A stretch of 64,000 nt of DNA from Methanosarcina sp. (GCF_028693135.1 NZ_JAQUVZ010000001.1:221600-285599), one strand, 5' to 3'. Positions 34,244 through 43,775 are shown, numbered from the stretch's first letter. The notes: generated from the sequence alone by a model not told the origin. A program made the numbers and translations.

Positions 34244-34352
34244 GTCGAGAAGTAGCTTCCACGAAAACAAGGATTGAAACTCTACTGGACACCCTCCATT
34301 CTTATAATTAATTTTATTCGCGAGCAATCTCCACGAAAACAAGGTTTGGAAC
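34244..34352. CRISPR. Two-repeat CRISPR relic
   Basis: Two 37-bp units at 34244-34280 and 34316-34352 share CCACGAAAACAAGG and end in ATTGAAAC or its decayed form TTTGGAAC, separated by a 35-bp unique segment. The second begins ATTCGCGAGCAATC. Both length and sequence resemble the Methanosarcina CRISPR repeat that ends in AAGGATTGAAAC. The two copies have diverged in their first halves, and no cas gene is in the window, so this is a remnant or orphan. Confidence 0.6.
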
Positions 34353-34425
34353 TCGGGAAGTAATACAACCTTCCTTTTCAGTTGCCTTTAAATCCCATAA
34401 AACTCCTACTACTCCTCTGATCGAT

Positions 34426-35466
34426 GTGGCACGGAGAAAACAATTTGAAAAACCCCTGCACGGGGATAAGGAAAGCGTGCGCTTTGCAACCCCTGAGCCT
34501 ATTGCCCGCTACAGGGCGCAGCGTCTGAAATGCAAGTCTCTTGCTGATATCAGCTGCGGGATAGGAGGGCAGACTGTTTTTTTTGCACAGCAGTGCGAAT
34601 TCGTATATGCAGTGGAAATCGACCCAGGGAAAATCGAGTATGCAAAACAGAACTGCGAGATGTACGGGCTTAATAATGTGAAATTCATCTGCGGGGACGC
34701 TCTTGACCCGAAAGTGATCGAGCAGATCCCGGCAGTAGATGTGGTCTTTTCGGACCCTTTCCGCCCGGCAGAAGAGGATGAGAGGCATGTATCAAGCCTT
34801 GAGCCCGGAATCCCGAATGTGCTTTCGGCTTATGGGGAAAAGACAACAAATTTCGCCTTCGAAGCTCCACCCCAGATGCCGCCGGAAAGGATTCCCTTTG
34901 ACTGTGAAAAAGAGTATATTTCCCTGGAAGGGCAGCTCAACCGCCTGACTCTCTACTTCGGCGGGTTAAAACAGTATGACCGGCTTGCTGTGGCTCTTCC
35001 TGCAGGCGAGGGGCTGGTCTCTAAGAATATGCCGTTCCCGAAGATAAGGGAAGCGGAAAAGATGAAACTCTGCGCTTATGAACCCGAGCCCTCTGTTGTT
35101 GCAGCAGGGCTTCTGCCTGAACTTGTTGAATCCATGATGGAGGTAGCAGGGCCCATTGTAGGAGCTTTCGAACTTTTCAGGGTTGACAAAAAGAGGCTTT
35201 TGCTGACCTCAGATGCCCTGATAAAGCAGTCCATGATCAAACATCACTACCTGGTCCTGAGGGTCATCCCCTTTGAGCCCAGGGAAATCAATAAGTTCCT
35301 GAAGGACAGAAACATTGGGAGTGTCGTGCTTCGGGCAGGCGTAAAACCCGAAGATTACTGGGAAGTCAGAAACGAAGTTGAAAAAGGCCTTGAAGGGAAG
35401 AAAACCATACACCTCTTTGTAAAAGACGGTGTTGCAATCCTCTGCGAAATGCTTTTTAAGGTCTGA
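34426..35466 (+). CDS. Class I SAM methyltransferase with THUMP-like C-terminal domain
   Basis: 346 residues. The Rossmann methyltransferase core begins at residue 38 (LADISCGIGGQTVFFAQQ), followed by the acidic strand VYAVEIDPGKIEYAKQN and VVFSDPFRPAEEDER. The last 90 residues (LVLRVIPFEPREINKFLKDR) match the THUMP-like domain of archaeal RNA-modifying relatives, so an RNA target is likely. The start is uncertain: GTG 34426 has no ribosome site and the frame is open upstream. The CRISPR relic ends 73 bp before it. Confidence 0.78.
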   Translation: MARRKQFEKPLHGDKESVRFATPEPIARYRAQRLKCKSLADISCGIGGQTVFFAQQCEFVYAVEIDPGKIEYAKQNCEMYGLNNVKFICGDALDPKVIEQIPAVDVVFSDPFRPAEEDERHVSSLEPGIPNVLSAYGEKTTNFAFEAPPQMPPERIPFDCEKEYISLEGQLNRLTLYFGGLKQYDRLAVALPAGEGLVSKNMPFPKIREAEKMKLCAYEPEPSVVAAGLLPELVESMMEVAGPIVGAFELFRVDKKRLLLTSDALIKQSMIKHHYLVLRVIPFEPREINKFLKDRNIGSVVLRAGVKPEDYWEVRNEVEKGLEGKKTIHLFVKDGVAILCEMLFKV

Positions 35467-35930
35467 AAAATACAGTAATAGGCAATTCTCAAATTCCTTT
35501 ATTAATTTCAAAATAAGAAATTAACCTAAGAAGTTAACCACAGAAAAACACCAACGTGCACGGAATAGCCTTATCTGTACTCTTTTCCCCCATGCTTTCC
35601 GTGCCTTCTGTTGTTATAGAGACTGGACTGAATAAAGTGTGATGTTCACATTCTAATCTATAATTTAGCTGCCCACCGGTAAGAAAGTGATATTTTGAGA
35701 CCCAATTTACCATTGCGGCTGAAGATTGCACTTTAATTTGCTCAAAGCCCCCCGCCTCCAGCGGCACCGGGGTGCAAGAACGGAAAGACTGGAAAAAGCC
35801 ATATGAGTGCCCCGTAATAGTATCAAACAATTAACTGCGGACCACCTATAATTGGAAAATGCTCAAAAAAGACATCAGGATAAAAAGATCTGAAAAAGAG
35901 AAATCCAGAAACTAAAAAAGGTAAAAAAAC
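35467..35930. other. Intergenic, no gene seen
   Basis: A minus-strand open frame covers 35534-35830, but it has no ribosome site, no family features and biased content, so I do not call it. The sequence may be a decayed gene. Confidence 0.35.
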
Positions 35931-35989
35931 CGGGCTTTAAAAACCCGGCATCGGTTTTGATTTTCGGCTCAATCGGGTTTGATTGAGCC
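35931..35989 (-). terminator. Double hairpin 3' of alaS
   Basis: GGCTCAATC/GATTGAGCC (35966-35989) is a perfect 9-bp stem with a 6-nt loop, 28 bp past the alaS stop. A second stem, CCGGG...CCCGG, lies at about 35931-35948. Together they probably end the alaS transcript. Confidence 0.55.
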
Positions 35990-36016
35990 ATTCAGCCTGA
36001 TACATCCATTCGGCGT

Positions 36017-38794
36017 TCAGGCTTCCTTGCAGGCATCTTTCACAAGCTCAAGCCCTCTGGCAAGAGCATCCTGCATCTTTGTGGGATCAGTTCCGCCGCC
36101 CATTGCAAAGGACGGCTTTCCGCCTCCGCCTCCACCGACAATCTTTGACATCTCGCGGACAAGGTTACCGGCATTGATTCCGCATTTTATGGCTTTTTCT
36201 CCGACAGATGCTACAAGCTTGACGCCTTCAACATCGCTTGCAAGAAGGGCAACTACATTTTCCTGTTTCAGAAGTTCCGTAGCTATCTTCTGGAGTTCAA
36301 GAGAATCTGCTCCCACAACAGATTCGGCAACAACCCTGAGGCCTGCAACCTCGGAAGCATCCCCGAGCATCCTGTAAACCCTGGTTCGGGCAAGTTCTTC
36401 TTTAAGCCTTTCGTTTTCTTTCTTGAGGTCTTTCCATTCCCCGAAGAAACGTTCCACACTTACCGGGAGGTGTTCCGGAGGCACACTCAGGGTCTTTGCG
36501 GAATCAACAAGGAGAGATTCCATTTTTTGCATGGCGCGAACGGCTGCATCTCCGGCTGCAAACTCGATCCTCTCTACCCCGTCCTGAATTCTCTCTGTCT
36601 TCAGGATTTTGATAGGGCCGATAATGCCAGTACTCAGGCAGTGGGTCCCACCGCAGGCTTCCACATCGTCTCCGACCTTTACAATCCTGAGCTTCTCTCC
36701 CGGGGGCACCCCGCCCTGGTAGAGCCCAAAGCCGTATATCTGCTCAGCTTCAGTCCTCGTCATCCATTCCGTAACCACACGTTTGTTTTCCATAACTGTA
36801 CGGTTGGCAAGAAGCTCGATCTGCCTGATTTCCTGAGGAGAGATGTGCCTGTAATGGGAAAGGTCAAGCCTTGAGTGGTCCTCAAACTTCTGGGCACCAG
36901 CCTGCCAGATGTGTTTTCCGAGAACCTTTCTGGCAGCATCATTTACAATATGGGTTGCTGTGTGGTGCCTTGCAAGGGCCATCCTGCGCTTTTCATCGAC
37001 CTTCCCGGTGATAATATCGCCTTTGGTGATCTCAAGTTTCCTGCCTGGAATGTCAACTGTATGTACAATTATACCTTCATAGACCTGAACATCCACAACC
37101 CTATACATGGCGTCTCCACAAGTGACGGTCCCGAGATCTGCAGGCTGCCCTCCACCTTCCGCATAGAAGAATGTGTTGTCCATCACGATATGGTTATCAA
37201 ACACATCAAGAACTACTGCCTCGAAATCCAGACGGGTTGGCTCGTCATAGAAGCGGCGTTTGGTCTTCGGAAGGTGTATGAGCCTTTCTGCAAAAGGAAT
37301 TACCTGTTCTTCCTTTGCTTCCGCCTTGTTGTGCAGTTCACCAATAATGGAATAGAAATTGTCAGGGAACTCTACTCCTACCCCGATTTCGGCTGCAACT
37401 TCTTTTGCCATCTCTGGCGGTATTCCGTGTGAGTCGTAGAGTTCGGTTAACTGGGAAAGAGGAATTTTTTCTCCGGTCTTCTTGAAATGGGATGCCGATT
37501 TCTGGATGATCCTGCGCCCCCTCTCCATGGTAGCATTGAACTTTTCCTCTTCGGATTCCAGGATATCCTGAATGACAGGGAAGTTATTCCTGAACTCGGG
37601 GTACTCGGGCATGTTCTTTATGTGCATGTCCACGATTTCGGAGAGTGGAATCCTGATATCCAGGTCTTTCATCATGCGCAGCGTCCTTCTCAGGACAAGG
37701 CGTGCCAGATACCCTGCTTTGACATTGGAGGGAATGATCCCGTCCCCGAGCATAAAGGTGAGACAGCGCGTGTGGTCAGTGATCGCATAGACCTTTTCGA
37801 CAGGTTCCATGATAGCCGAGAGTTTTTCCACGGTCATCCCGATGCTTGAGGCAACTTTTTTCCTGAGTTCTATCAGGTTTGCCTTTTCACTGACATCCAT
37901 AAACCCTGCAAGCCGGGCGTTCTGCGCCAGGATGTTTGCATACTCGGAGTTATCCAGTTCGTGTTCAATCCCTGCAAGCCCCATGAGTTCGTTTACTATG
38001 CCAGGGAAAAGAGCATCATAAATCGTAGGAGAACCCTTTGAAGCCCAGGCAAAACGCTCGAGACCATATCCTGTATCCACGATGTAGTTGTCCATCTTTG
38101 AGTAGGTCTCACCCTTGATCAGGATATCTCCTTTTTTGTCGGTCTTCAGATCCATGAAAACAAGAGTGGCAAGCTCAAGCCCATGCACAATGACTTCCAC
38201 ACAGGGTCCGGCATTGCCTCCGCCTGCCCAGGGCTCTTCTTTGTAGGTTACAGCGAATGGGTCTACCTTGAGAGATGTCAGGAGCTCGTCACAGAGTTCC
38301 AGGGTATGTTCCTTCCAGTAGATTTCATTGTCCCTTTTGTTGAAAGCATGGTGTGCCATCATTTCAAAAGTTGTCAGGTGGCGTCCGCTCCTGCCCACCG
38401 AGTCCAGGTCGTTTAACCTGATACACGGCTGGGAAATCGTAAGGGGGTTTGCAGGAGGTGGAACCTGTCCTGAAGTTACAAAGGGCTGGAAGTCTGCAAT
38501 TGAAGCAATGGTAAGGTAAATATCATCTCTCCAGCGAGCGACAACAGGATAGCGATCAATCCTTGTGTGCCCTCTTGCTTCAAAGAAGGAAAGGTAGTAT
38601 TCGCGCATCTCTGAAATATTAAATTCCCTGGAAAAGACAGGGCTCCCTATAAAAGAATAAGGATCACAGGGCGCATCTCCGCAAGTATTTCTTTCAGGGT
38701 CACGTGTCCAGAAGAACTTGCCACATTTCTGGCACTGCTTCCGGACGAAACCGTTGTTTTTGAAAAAGTCAAGTTGATACTCATCTTCAAGCAT
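36017..38794 (-). CDS. alaS: Alanyl-tRNA synthetase (archaeal type)
   Basis: Class II synthetase charging tRNA-Ala, 925 residues, usual archaeal size. N-terminal extension with Cys pairs (CQKCGKFFWTRD, CGDAPC), catalytic motifs RGHTRIDRYPVVARWRDDIY and the GGGNAGPCVEV region, editing domain with HTATHIVNDAARKVLG and CGGTHC, and the C-terminal glycine-rich DHHA1 part (IVGGGGGGKPSFAMGGG). GGAGAG precedes the start. Double hairpins follow the gene. Confidence 0.97.
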   Translation of the reverse strand: MLEDEYQLDFFKNNGFVRKQCQKCGKFFWTRDPERNTCGDAPCDPYSFIGSPVFSREFNISEMREYYLSFFEARGHTRIDRYPVVARWRDDIYLTIASIADFQPFVTSGQVPPPANPLTISQPCIRLNDLDSVGRSGRHLTTFEMMAHHAFNKRDNEIYWKEHTLELCDELLTSLKVDPFAVTYKEEPWAGGGNAGPCVEVIVHGLELATLVFMDLKTDKKGDILIKGETYSKMDNYIVDTGYGLERFAWASKGSPTIYDALFPGIVNELMGLAGIEHELDNSEYANILAQNARLAGFMDVSEKANLIELRKKVASSIGMTVEKLSAIMEPVEKVYAITDHTRCLTFMLGDGIIPSNVKAGYLARLVLRRTLRMMKDLDIRIPLSEIVDMHIKNMPEYPEFRNNFPVIQDILESEEEKFNATMERGRRIIQKSASHFKKTGEKIPLSQLTELYDSHGIPPEMAKEVAAEIGVGVEFPDNFYSIIGELHNKAEAKEEQVIPFAERLIHLPKTKRRFYDEPTRLDFEAVVLDVFDNHIVMDNTFFYAEGGGQPADLGTVTCGDAMYRVVDVQVYEGIIVHTVDIPGRKLEITKGDIITGKVDEKRRMALARHHTATHIVNDAARKVLGKHIWQAGAQKFEDHSRLDLSHYRHISPQEIRQIELLANRTVMENKRVVTEWMTRTEAEQIYGFGLYQGGVPPGEKLRIVKVGDDVEACGGTHCLSTGIIGPIKILKTERIQDGVERIEFAAGDAAVRAMQKMESLLVDSAKTLSVPPEHLPVSVERFFGEWKDLKKENERLKEELARTRVYRMLGDASEVAGLRVVAESVVGADSLELQKIATELLKQENVVALLASDVEGVKLVASVGEKAIKCGINAGNLVREMSKIVGGGGGGKPSFAMGGGTDPTKMQDALARGLELVKDACKEA

Positions 38795-39059
38795 GATAAT
38801 CTCTCCGGATGGGGGGGTGCGATCTGCCCCGCTGTATTTGAAAATAAAAGGAAAGCAGAAGTATCCCAGCTCAACCGTCTAGGGGTTTCCAGGCACTTTA
38901 GTGCTTATATGGTGATTTTGTAATGATCTTATATGACGATCTCAATGCGTTTATCCGTAATTTTACGTACAGCAGTATGAAATCAACCTCAAATAATGAG
39001 GCTATGTGGGCTTGTGTACGAATAAACTTTTACAGCTAATTGTTTTTCAGTATAAGTAA

Positions 39060-39150
39060 CTTACATAATACTGCTGAAATTTATATAATACTGATTAAAT
39101 TAACAGTAATACTGATGAAATTTACAGTAATACTGATGAAATATATAATA
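39060..39150. repeat. ~22-bp AT-rich tandem repeats
   Basis: ACAGTAATACTGATGAAATT and variants are repeated about four times. They lie in a gene-free stretch from 38795 to 39504. Confidence 0.7.
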
Positions 39151-39164
39151 ATGTTACATAAGAA

Positions 39165-39360
39165 TTTATATTTAAACGGGCCCACACTTACGAACCTTAA
39201 CTATTAGAGGCACTTCTACAGAAAAACTTTGTTCTTCATTATGAAGATAAAAAAGCGCTCTTTGCCTCTGAAGGTAGACTTCTCGCCTGTAAATCAACCC
39301 GAAAAAAACGATATCATAGGGAGAAGGTTAAAAGAAGTATACTTCGGCTACTTAAGTACC
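39165..39360 (+). ncRNA. Orphan promoter with possible structured RNA
   Basis: GAATTTATATTTAAAC (39163-39178) is a good archaeal TATA region but no coding frame follows. Downstream are AGAGGCA (39206-39212) facing TGCCTCT (39263-39269), the hairpin CTTCAT/ATGAAG (39234-39246) between them, and the palindrome GAAGTATACTTC (about 39334-39345). A small RNA is possible; evidence is weak. Confidence 0.3.
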
Positions 39361-39440
39361 CTCAATTAGATCTCAATTATTACTCTCAATTAGATCTCAA
39401 TTATTACTCTCAATTAGATCTCAATTAGATTTCAATTATA
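39361..39440. repeat. 24-bp tandem repeat
   Basis: CTCAATTAGATCTCAATTAT plus TACT is present twice in full (39361-39384, 39385-39408) and a third time in part. Confidence 0.9.
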
Positions 39441-39504
39441 ATACTGTTACTCAAAAGCTTCAACTTAAATAACGCTAATCAAGTATACCTGCTCCCTGAA
39501 ATAA

Positions 39505-39765
39505 TTACCTGTACAGCACAACTGTCCTGCCGCGCACATCAATCAATGTGGACCGTGTAGATACGGCGATCTCATCTGCGATCGTTTTCAAGTCTTTTCC
39601 TTCTTCTGCGCTCTTGAGTACCCTGACCTTTACAAGCCTGTTAACTTTCAACTTATTGTTCAGTTCTTCGATCAAAGATTCAGTGACCCCGTTCTTTCCA
39701 ATATTAAGAATAGGACTGATTTTGCTTGCATCGGATTTCAGCTGGTATAGTTTTTCTTTCTCCAT
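39505..39765 (-). CDS. YhbY/CRM-domain RNA-binding protein
   Basis: 86 residues, a single CRS1-YhbY domain. Family marks are PILNIGKNGVTESLIEELNN (GxxG-like loop), LVKVRVLKSAEEGKDLKTIA and RTVVLYR at the end. Bacterial YhbY binds pre-50S ribosomal subunits; archaeal single-domain forms are presumed to bind rRNA or tRNA. The gene stands alone. Confidence 0.9.
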   Translation of the reverse strand: MEKEKLYQLKSDASKISPILNIGKNGVTESLIEELNNKLKVNRLVKVRVLKSAEEGKDLKTIADEIAVSTRSTLIDVRGRTVVLYR

Positions 39766-40149
39766 TGCCCTTCCTCACATCGTTAATGATAAAACTCGCC
39801 TGCTAATTATAAAAGCTCATATCATCAATGTGATAAGAAATGCACAACATCGATGAAATAATTCCTTCTACCTTGAAGCTAGTTTACCCTTGAGTATGAT
39901 TTCACCCATTCTCACCGGCATCTATATCAAAGTTTCCCGGCGAGCCCAATTAAAGGAACAGCTGGTTAGTTCCTTTATCAGTTACTTATTTCACCGGTAT
40001 GTGGGCTTTTTGTGTTGATAGATACTGAACCTGAACAGGTATTTCAACTAATTTCGACACCTTTATTATCGGCTTGATATTCATTAACACTACAAAGAAC
40101 CAAAAACGGAAAATAACCCCCCTTTTCCACTTCCGGGAGGCGACCGTAA

Positions 40150-40947
40150 ATGAACCCAAACTTGCTTGATTTGATCCTGTTTTCAGAGAAGCGAAAAGAT
40201 TTTCTCCTGTTATTGAAGGAAGGACCAAAGAATGCCCAGGAAATTCTCGACAGGCTTCAGGTTCCAAGAACCGCTCTCCTTCCCCAGATAAAAAAGCTGA
40301 AAGAACAGAACCTCGTAATCCACGAAGAAGGGATGTATAGCCTTAGCCTGATAGGAGAGATTGTTATAGAGAAAATGCAGCCTCTTCTTGCTACCCTGAA
40401 TGTTTTTGAGAAAAATGAAGAATTCTGGGCAGACAGAAAACTCTCACCTATTCCCCCTCATATTATAAAACGGATCAGCGACCTTGGAAATTACAGCCTC
40501 ATAGAACCGGACCTGAGCCATACTTTTGATCTTAACCCGGAATTCGTGAAGCATACTTCTAACTCTAACCATATCCTCATGTTTTTCTCCTATTTTCATC
40601 CCCAATTCCCTGTCTTTTTCCTGGAGCTTGCCAGAAAAGGAACGGAGATCTCCCTTGTACTGAGTGAATCTGTGTACTTGCGGCTTACAGAAGATTTCAA
40701 AAAAGAAGTAGGAGAGTTTCTCAGAATGCAGAACACAAGTCTCTTTATTCTGGACAAAAAAGAAGTGGAGACCCCTGCAGCCGTTGTGTCTTCAGATAAA
40801 ATAATGATTCTGGGGCTATTTAATGAAAGTGGAAGATTTGACCGCCAGTATGTAATTAGCTTCGAACCCGGGGCAATAGAATGGGGAAAAGACCTGTTCG
40901 AATACTTAAGAGACATAAGCAGAGAGATAGAAATTAAAGAAAAATAA
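40150..40947 (+). CDS. Winged-helix regulator, FilR1/DUF1724 type
   Basis: 265 residues. The N-terminal winged helix (residues 8-75) contains KRKDFLLLLKEGPKNAQEIL and ALLPQIKKLKEQNLVIHEEG. The C-terminal 170 residues match the FilR1/DUF1724 sensor domain of methanogen regulators (FELARKGTEISLVLSESVYL-like region, SSDKIMILGLFNESGRFDR). Relatives control methanogenesis genes in Methanosarcina. GGGAGG lies 9 nt upstream of the ATG. The target is unknown; it is followed 301 bp later by the iron operon. Confidence 0.85.
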   Translation: MNPNLLDLILFSEKRKDFLLLLKEGPKNAQEILDRLQVPRTALLPQIKKLKEQNLVIHEEGMYSLSLIGEIVIEKMQPLLATLNVFEKNEEFWADRKLSPIPPHIIKRISDLGNYSLIEPDLSHTFDLNPEFVKHTSNSNHILMFFSYFHPQFPVFFLELARKGTEISLVLSESVYLRLTEDFKKEVGEFLRMQNTSLFILDKKEVETPAAVVSSDKIMILGLFNESGRFDRQYVISFEPGAIEWGKDLFEYLRDISREIEIKEK

Positions 40948-41167
40948 GAGTTTGAGAAGTAACTGCCAGCTACCCCACGCTAAACAGGCTGCCAAATGTG
41001 AAAACGTAATCTCAGGTTAAAAGCTGTTTTTCAGATATTCCTGAGTTTGAGACTTTTTTATATTGATATTTTTAAATTGATGTTTTTAAACGAGACTGTT
41101 TTTAAATTGATGATTTTAATTAAGGCCCGTCTATAAAAATCAGGAGGTACTTCATTAACCTTAAATA

Positions 41168-41214
41168 TTAGGTATGCCTAAATATGGCCAAAATAAAAAT
41201 TTAGGGTTGCCTAA
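41168..41214 (+). promoter_or_regulatory. Paired DtxR-type iron operators
   Basis: TTAGGTATGCCTAA (41168-41181) and TTAGGGTTGCCTAA (41201-41214) are two copies of the dyad TTAGG-N4-CCTAA, 33 bp apart, just before feoB. This is the form of DtxR/MntR-family metal-repressor sites, so iron-dependent repression of the feo operon is expected. Confidence 0.7.
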
Positions 41215-41248
41215 ATAACCGAGCTAAAGCATAAATGAGAGTCAAAGC

Positions 41249-43354
41249 ATGAAACTACCACTTATCTGTCCTGAAAAAGAGTGCTGCCGGGGAAAAAAAG
41301 ACTGCACCCCGGGTAAAGGGCTGCCCAAAATTGTACTTGTAGGAAGCCCCAATGTAGGCAAAAGCAGCCTTTTTAATGCCCTTTCAGGAAATTATACTGT
41401 CGTCTCCAACTATCCGGGGACCTCAGTTGAGATCAGCCGGGGAAAAAGCAAGATCGGAGACAAGGAGTATGAAATTATCGACACCCCCGGAATGTATTCC
41501 CTGCTCCCTGTAAGCGAGGAAGAGAGAGTCTCCCAGCGCCTGCTCTTTGACGAGAAAACCTTTGTCTGCCTGCATGTGGTGGATGCCAGGAATCTCAGGC
41601 GCATGCTCTCATTTACACTCCAGCTTCTTGAAGCCAGGCTCCCCCTTATCCTTGTCCTGAACATGATGGACGAAGCTGAGGAAAGGGGAATAGAAATTGA
41701 CATACAGGAACTCAGCAGGTCTCTCAAAATCCCTGTAGTAGGTACGGTTTCAAGTGAGGGGAAAGGAATTGAAGAACTCAAAGCTTCAATTATGGAATTT
41801 ACTCATGAGAAAAGTACGCGGGAAATCGATTATGGACCGGAAGTAGAGCCGTACGTCTCGGAAATAGAAAGCTTGCTGGGAACTACAGAAGAAACCGGGA
41901 TATCAAAAAGATCCCTCGCTCTCCTGCTGCTTCAGGGAGACAGGACAGCACTTGATTTTGTATACAGCCCCGGGGAGGTATACAGGCGTAAAAGAGAGAA
42001 AAGTAAGGGCAGTGAAACTGGCTTTGAGGAGTGCCAGAAACTTGCAGAAATAGCCTCGATAAAGGCTGGAATCCCTCTGTCCTACCTGTTCACCCTCAAA
42101 AGACAGGAGCTTGTAAACGAAATAGTGGAACAGGTAATGGAAGTGCAGGAAAAGGAAAAAGAAACGGGGCAGGAAACAAAAACCGAAAAGAAAAAAAGGG
42201 AAACGAAAAAAATCCTCCTCGCAGAAAATATCGACAGCGTGCTAACCCATCCTTTGCTTGGCATTCCGGTGCTGTTCCTTGTCCTTTACTTCGGGCTCTA
42301 CCTTTTCGTAGGGGTCTTTGCAGCAGGCACACTTGTTGACTTCCTGGAAAACACGGTATTCGGAGAGCACATAAACCCCCTGGTAACCACCTGGTTCACG
42401 TCCCTTGTACCTTACCCTACCCTGCAGGACCTCTTTGTAGGGGAGTACGGGATATTTACGCAGGCAGTAACCTATACAATTGCCCTTATCCTGCCAATAG
42501 TGGGAGCTTTCTTCCTGGTGTTCTCAATTATCGAAGATGCGGGATACCTCCCGAGGCTGGGCCTGCTCCTGGACGGGATGTTCAAAAAAATAGGGCTCAG
42601 TGGAAGGGCAGTAATTCCGATGGTGCTTGGTTTTGGCTGCTCAACTATGGCTACGATGGTCACGCGGACTCTTGAGACAAAAAGGGAAAGGCTGATTTCA
42701 ACCATTCTGCTCGCCCTTGCCATCCCCTGTTCAGCCCAGCTTGGCATTATTCTTTCCATCCTGTCCGGAAACCCAAACGGACTGATTATCTGGGCAGGTG
42801 TGATATTGCTTGAATTTGCCTTCATAGGGTACCTGGCTGCCAAACTTCTACCGGGAGAAGCCCCGACATTCATACTGGAGATGCCACCCCTCAGGATACC
42901 GCAGCTTTCAAACATAGCTGTTAAGACCTACTCAAGAATGCACTGGTACTTCCTGGAAGTCCTTCCCCTCTTTGTCCTGGCAAGCGTGCTGATCTGGATA
43001 GGGAGGCTGACAGGTCTTTTTGCCCTTGCTCTGAAAGCTATGGAATACCCGACAGTCTGGATCGGCTTACCTGCTGATGCTGCGGATATTTTTCTCTTCG
43101 GCTTTTTCAGGAGGGACTTCGGGGCAGCAGGGCTCTACGGAATGCATGATGCCGGGTTATTGACAGGCGTGCAGCTTGTAGTTGCAGCAGTCACTCTGAC
43201 CCTTTTTATGCCCTGCGTTGCCCAGTTCATGATGACAATAAAGGAGAGAGGATTTAAGACGGCCCTTGCAATCTCCGGCTTCATTTTCCCCTCTGCTTTC
43301 CTCGCAGGTTTTATTGTAAACACCCTGCTGAAAGTGCTGGGGGTGAGCCTGTGA
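41249..43354 (+). CDS. feoB: Ferrous iron transport protein B
   Basis: Iron(II) transporter of the inner membrane, 701 residues. A Cys-rich N-terminus (CPEKECCRGKKDC) precedes the G domain: G1 GSPNVGKSS, G3 DTPGMYSLLP, G4 NMMD, with PGTSVE as switch I. Then helical regulatory region, a charged insertion with Glu/Lys repeats (residues 290-320), and the membrane domain with two Gate motifs (PRLGLLLDGMFKKIGLSGRA). The stop overlaps a small Cys-rich gene (GTGA). Likely controlled by iron through the twin operators upstream. Confidence 0.96.
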   Translation: MKLPLICPEKECCRGKKDCTPGKGLPKIVLVGSPNVGKSSLFNALSGNYTVVSNYPGTSVEISRGKSKIGDKEYEIIDTPGMYSLLPVSEEERVSQRLLFDEKTFVCLHVVDARNLRRMLSFTLQLLEARLPLILVLNMMDEAEERGIEIDIQELSRSLKIPVVGTVSSEGKGIEELKASIMEFTHEKSTREIDYGPEVEPYVSEIESLLGTTEETGISKRSLALLLLQGDRTALDFVYSPGEVYRRKREKSKGSETGFEECQKLAEIASIKAGIPLSYLFTLKRQELVNEIVEQVMEVQEKEKETGQETKTEKKKRETKKILLAENIDSVLTHPLLGIPVLFLVLYFGLYLFVGVFAAGTLVDFLENTVFGEHINPLVTTWFTSLVPYPTLQDLFVGEYGIFTQAVTYTIALILPIVGAFFLVFSIIEDAGYLPRLGLLLDGMFKKIGLSGRAVIPMVLGFGCSTMATMVTRTLETKRERLISTILLALAIPCSAQLGIILSILSGNPNGLIIWAGVILLEFAFIGYLAAKLLPGEAPTFILEMPPLRIPQLSNIAVKTYSRMHWYFLEVLPLFVLASVLIWIGRLTGLFALALKAMEYPTVWIGLPADAADIFLFGFFRRDFGAAGLYGMHDAGLLTGVQLVVAAVTLTLFMPCVAQFMMTIKERGFKTALAISGFIFPSAFLAGFIVNTLLKVLGVSL

Positions 43355-43515
43355 ACTGCCCCCTGTGCGGAAGCGAATTTGAAAAAGCAAATGAAACAAA
43401 ATGTACCGGCTGCGGAAAACTGCACAACTGCAACAAGCAGTGCTGCCCTTCCTGCGGGTACGAACTCGTAAAAGAAGCAAAGATAATACAGCTTATAAGG
43501 AGCCTCTTTAAATGA
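43351..43515 (+). CDS. 54-residue Cys-rich protein between feoB and feoA
   Basis: A short gene read from GTG 43351, overlapping the feoB stop, and ending in ATGA that overlaps the feoA start. It has eight cysteines in CxxC-like pairs (CPLC, CTGCGKLHNC, CCPSC), the pattern of a double zinc ribbon or Fe-S site, and a basic C-terminal helix. Its position between feoB and feoA with overlaps on both sides suggests an FeoC-like or regulatory role in iron uptake. No family is recognised. Confidence 0.75.
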   Translation: MNCPLCGSEFEKANETKCTGCGKLHNCNKQCCPSCGYELVKEAKIIQLIRSLFK

Positions 43516-43775
43516 TAGCAGAAAACTCACACATCTCCCTGAATCCCACCCTTAAAACTACCACACTTTCCTCAATGGAACCTAAAAAAGCAGGAAAGAT
43601 CGCCCATCTGGAAACGAAAAACCCGGGGATATTACAGAAACTGATAGCGATGGGCATCCTGCCCGGAATGCCTGTCACCCTGCTCAGGCGCTCTCCCTCC
43701 TACTTCTTTGAGGTAGACCAGACCAGGTATGCCGTGGACAGGGAAATTGCAAACCATATCTATGTCAGTTACTAA
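43512..43775 (+). CDS. feoA: FeoA family protein
   Basis: 87 residues, an SH3-like beta-barrel accessory factor of FeoB. Family marks are KKAGKIAHLETKNPGILQKL, MGILPGMPVTLLRRSPSYFF and the C-terminal EIANHIYV. It is translationally coupled to the Cys-rich gene (ATGA). It may contact the FeoB G domain. Confidence 0.9.
   Translation: MIAENSHISLNPTLKTTTLSSMEPKKAGKIAHLETKNPGILQKLIAMGILPGMPVTLLRRSPSYFFEVDQTRYAVDREIANHIYVSY

Noticed and set aside
35534..35830. 98-codon minus-strand frame
   Set aside because: No ribosome site, no recognisable family, and odd composition; left as intergenic.
36875..37432. 185-codon frame antisense to alaS
   Set aside because: AlaRS motifs on the opposite strand are unambiguous.
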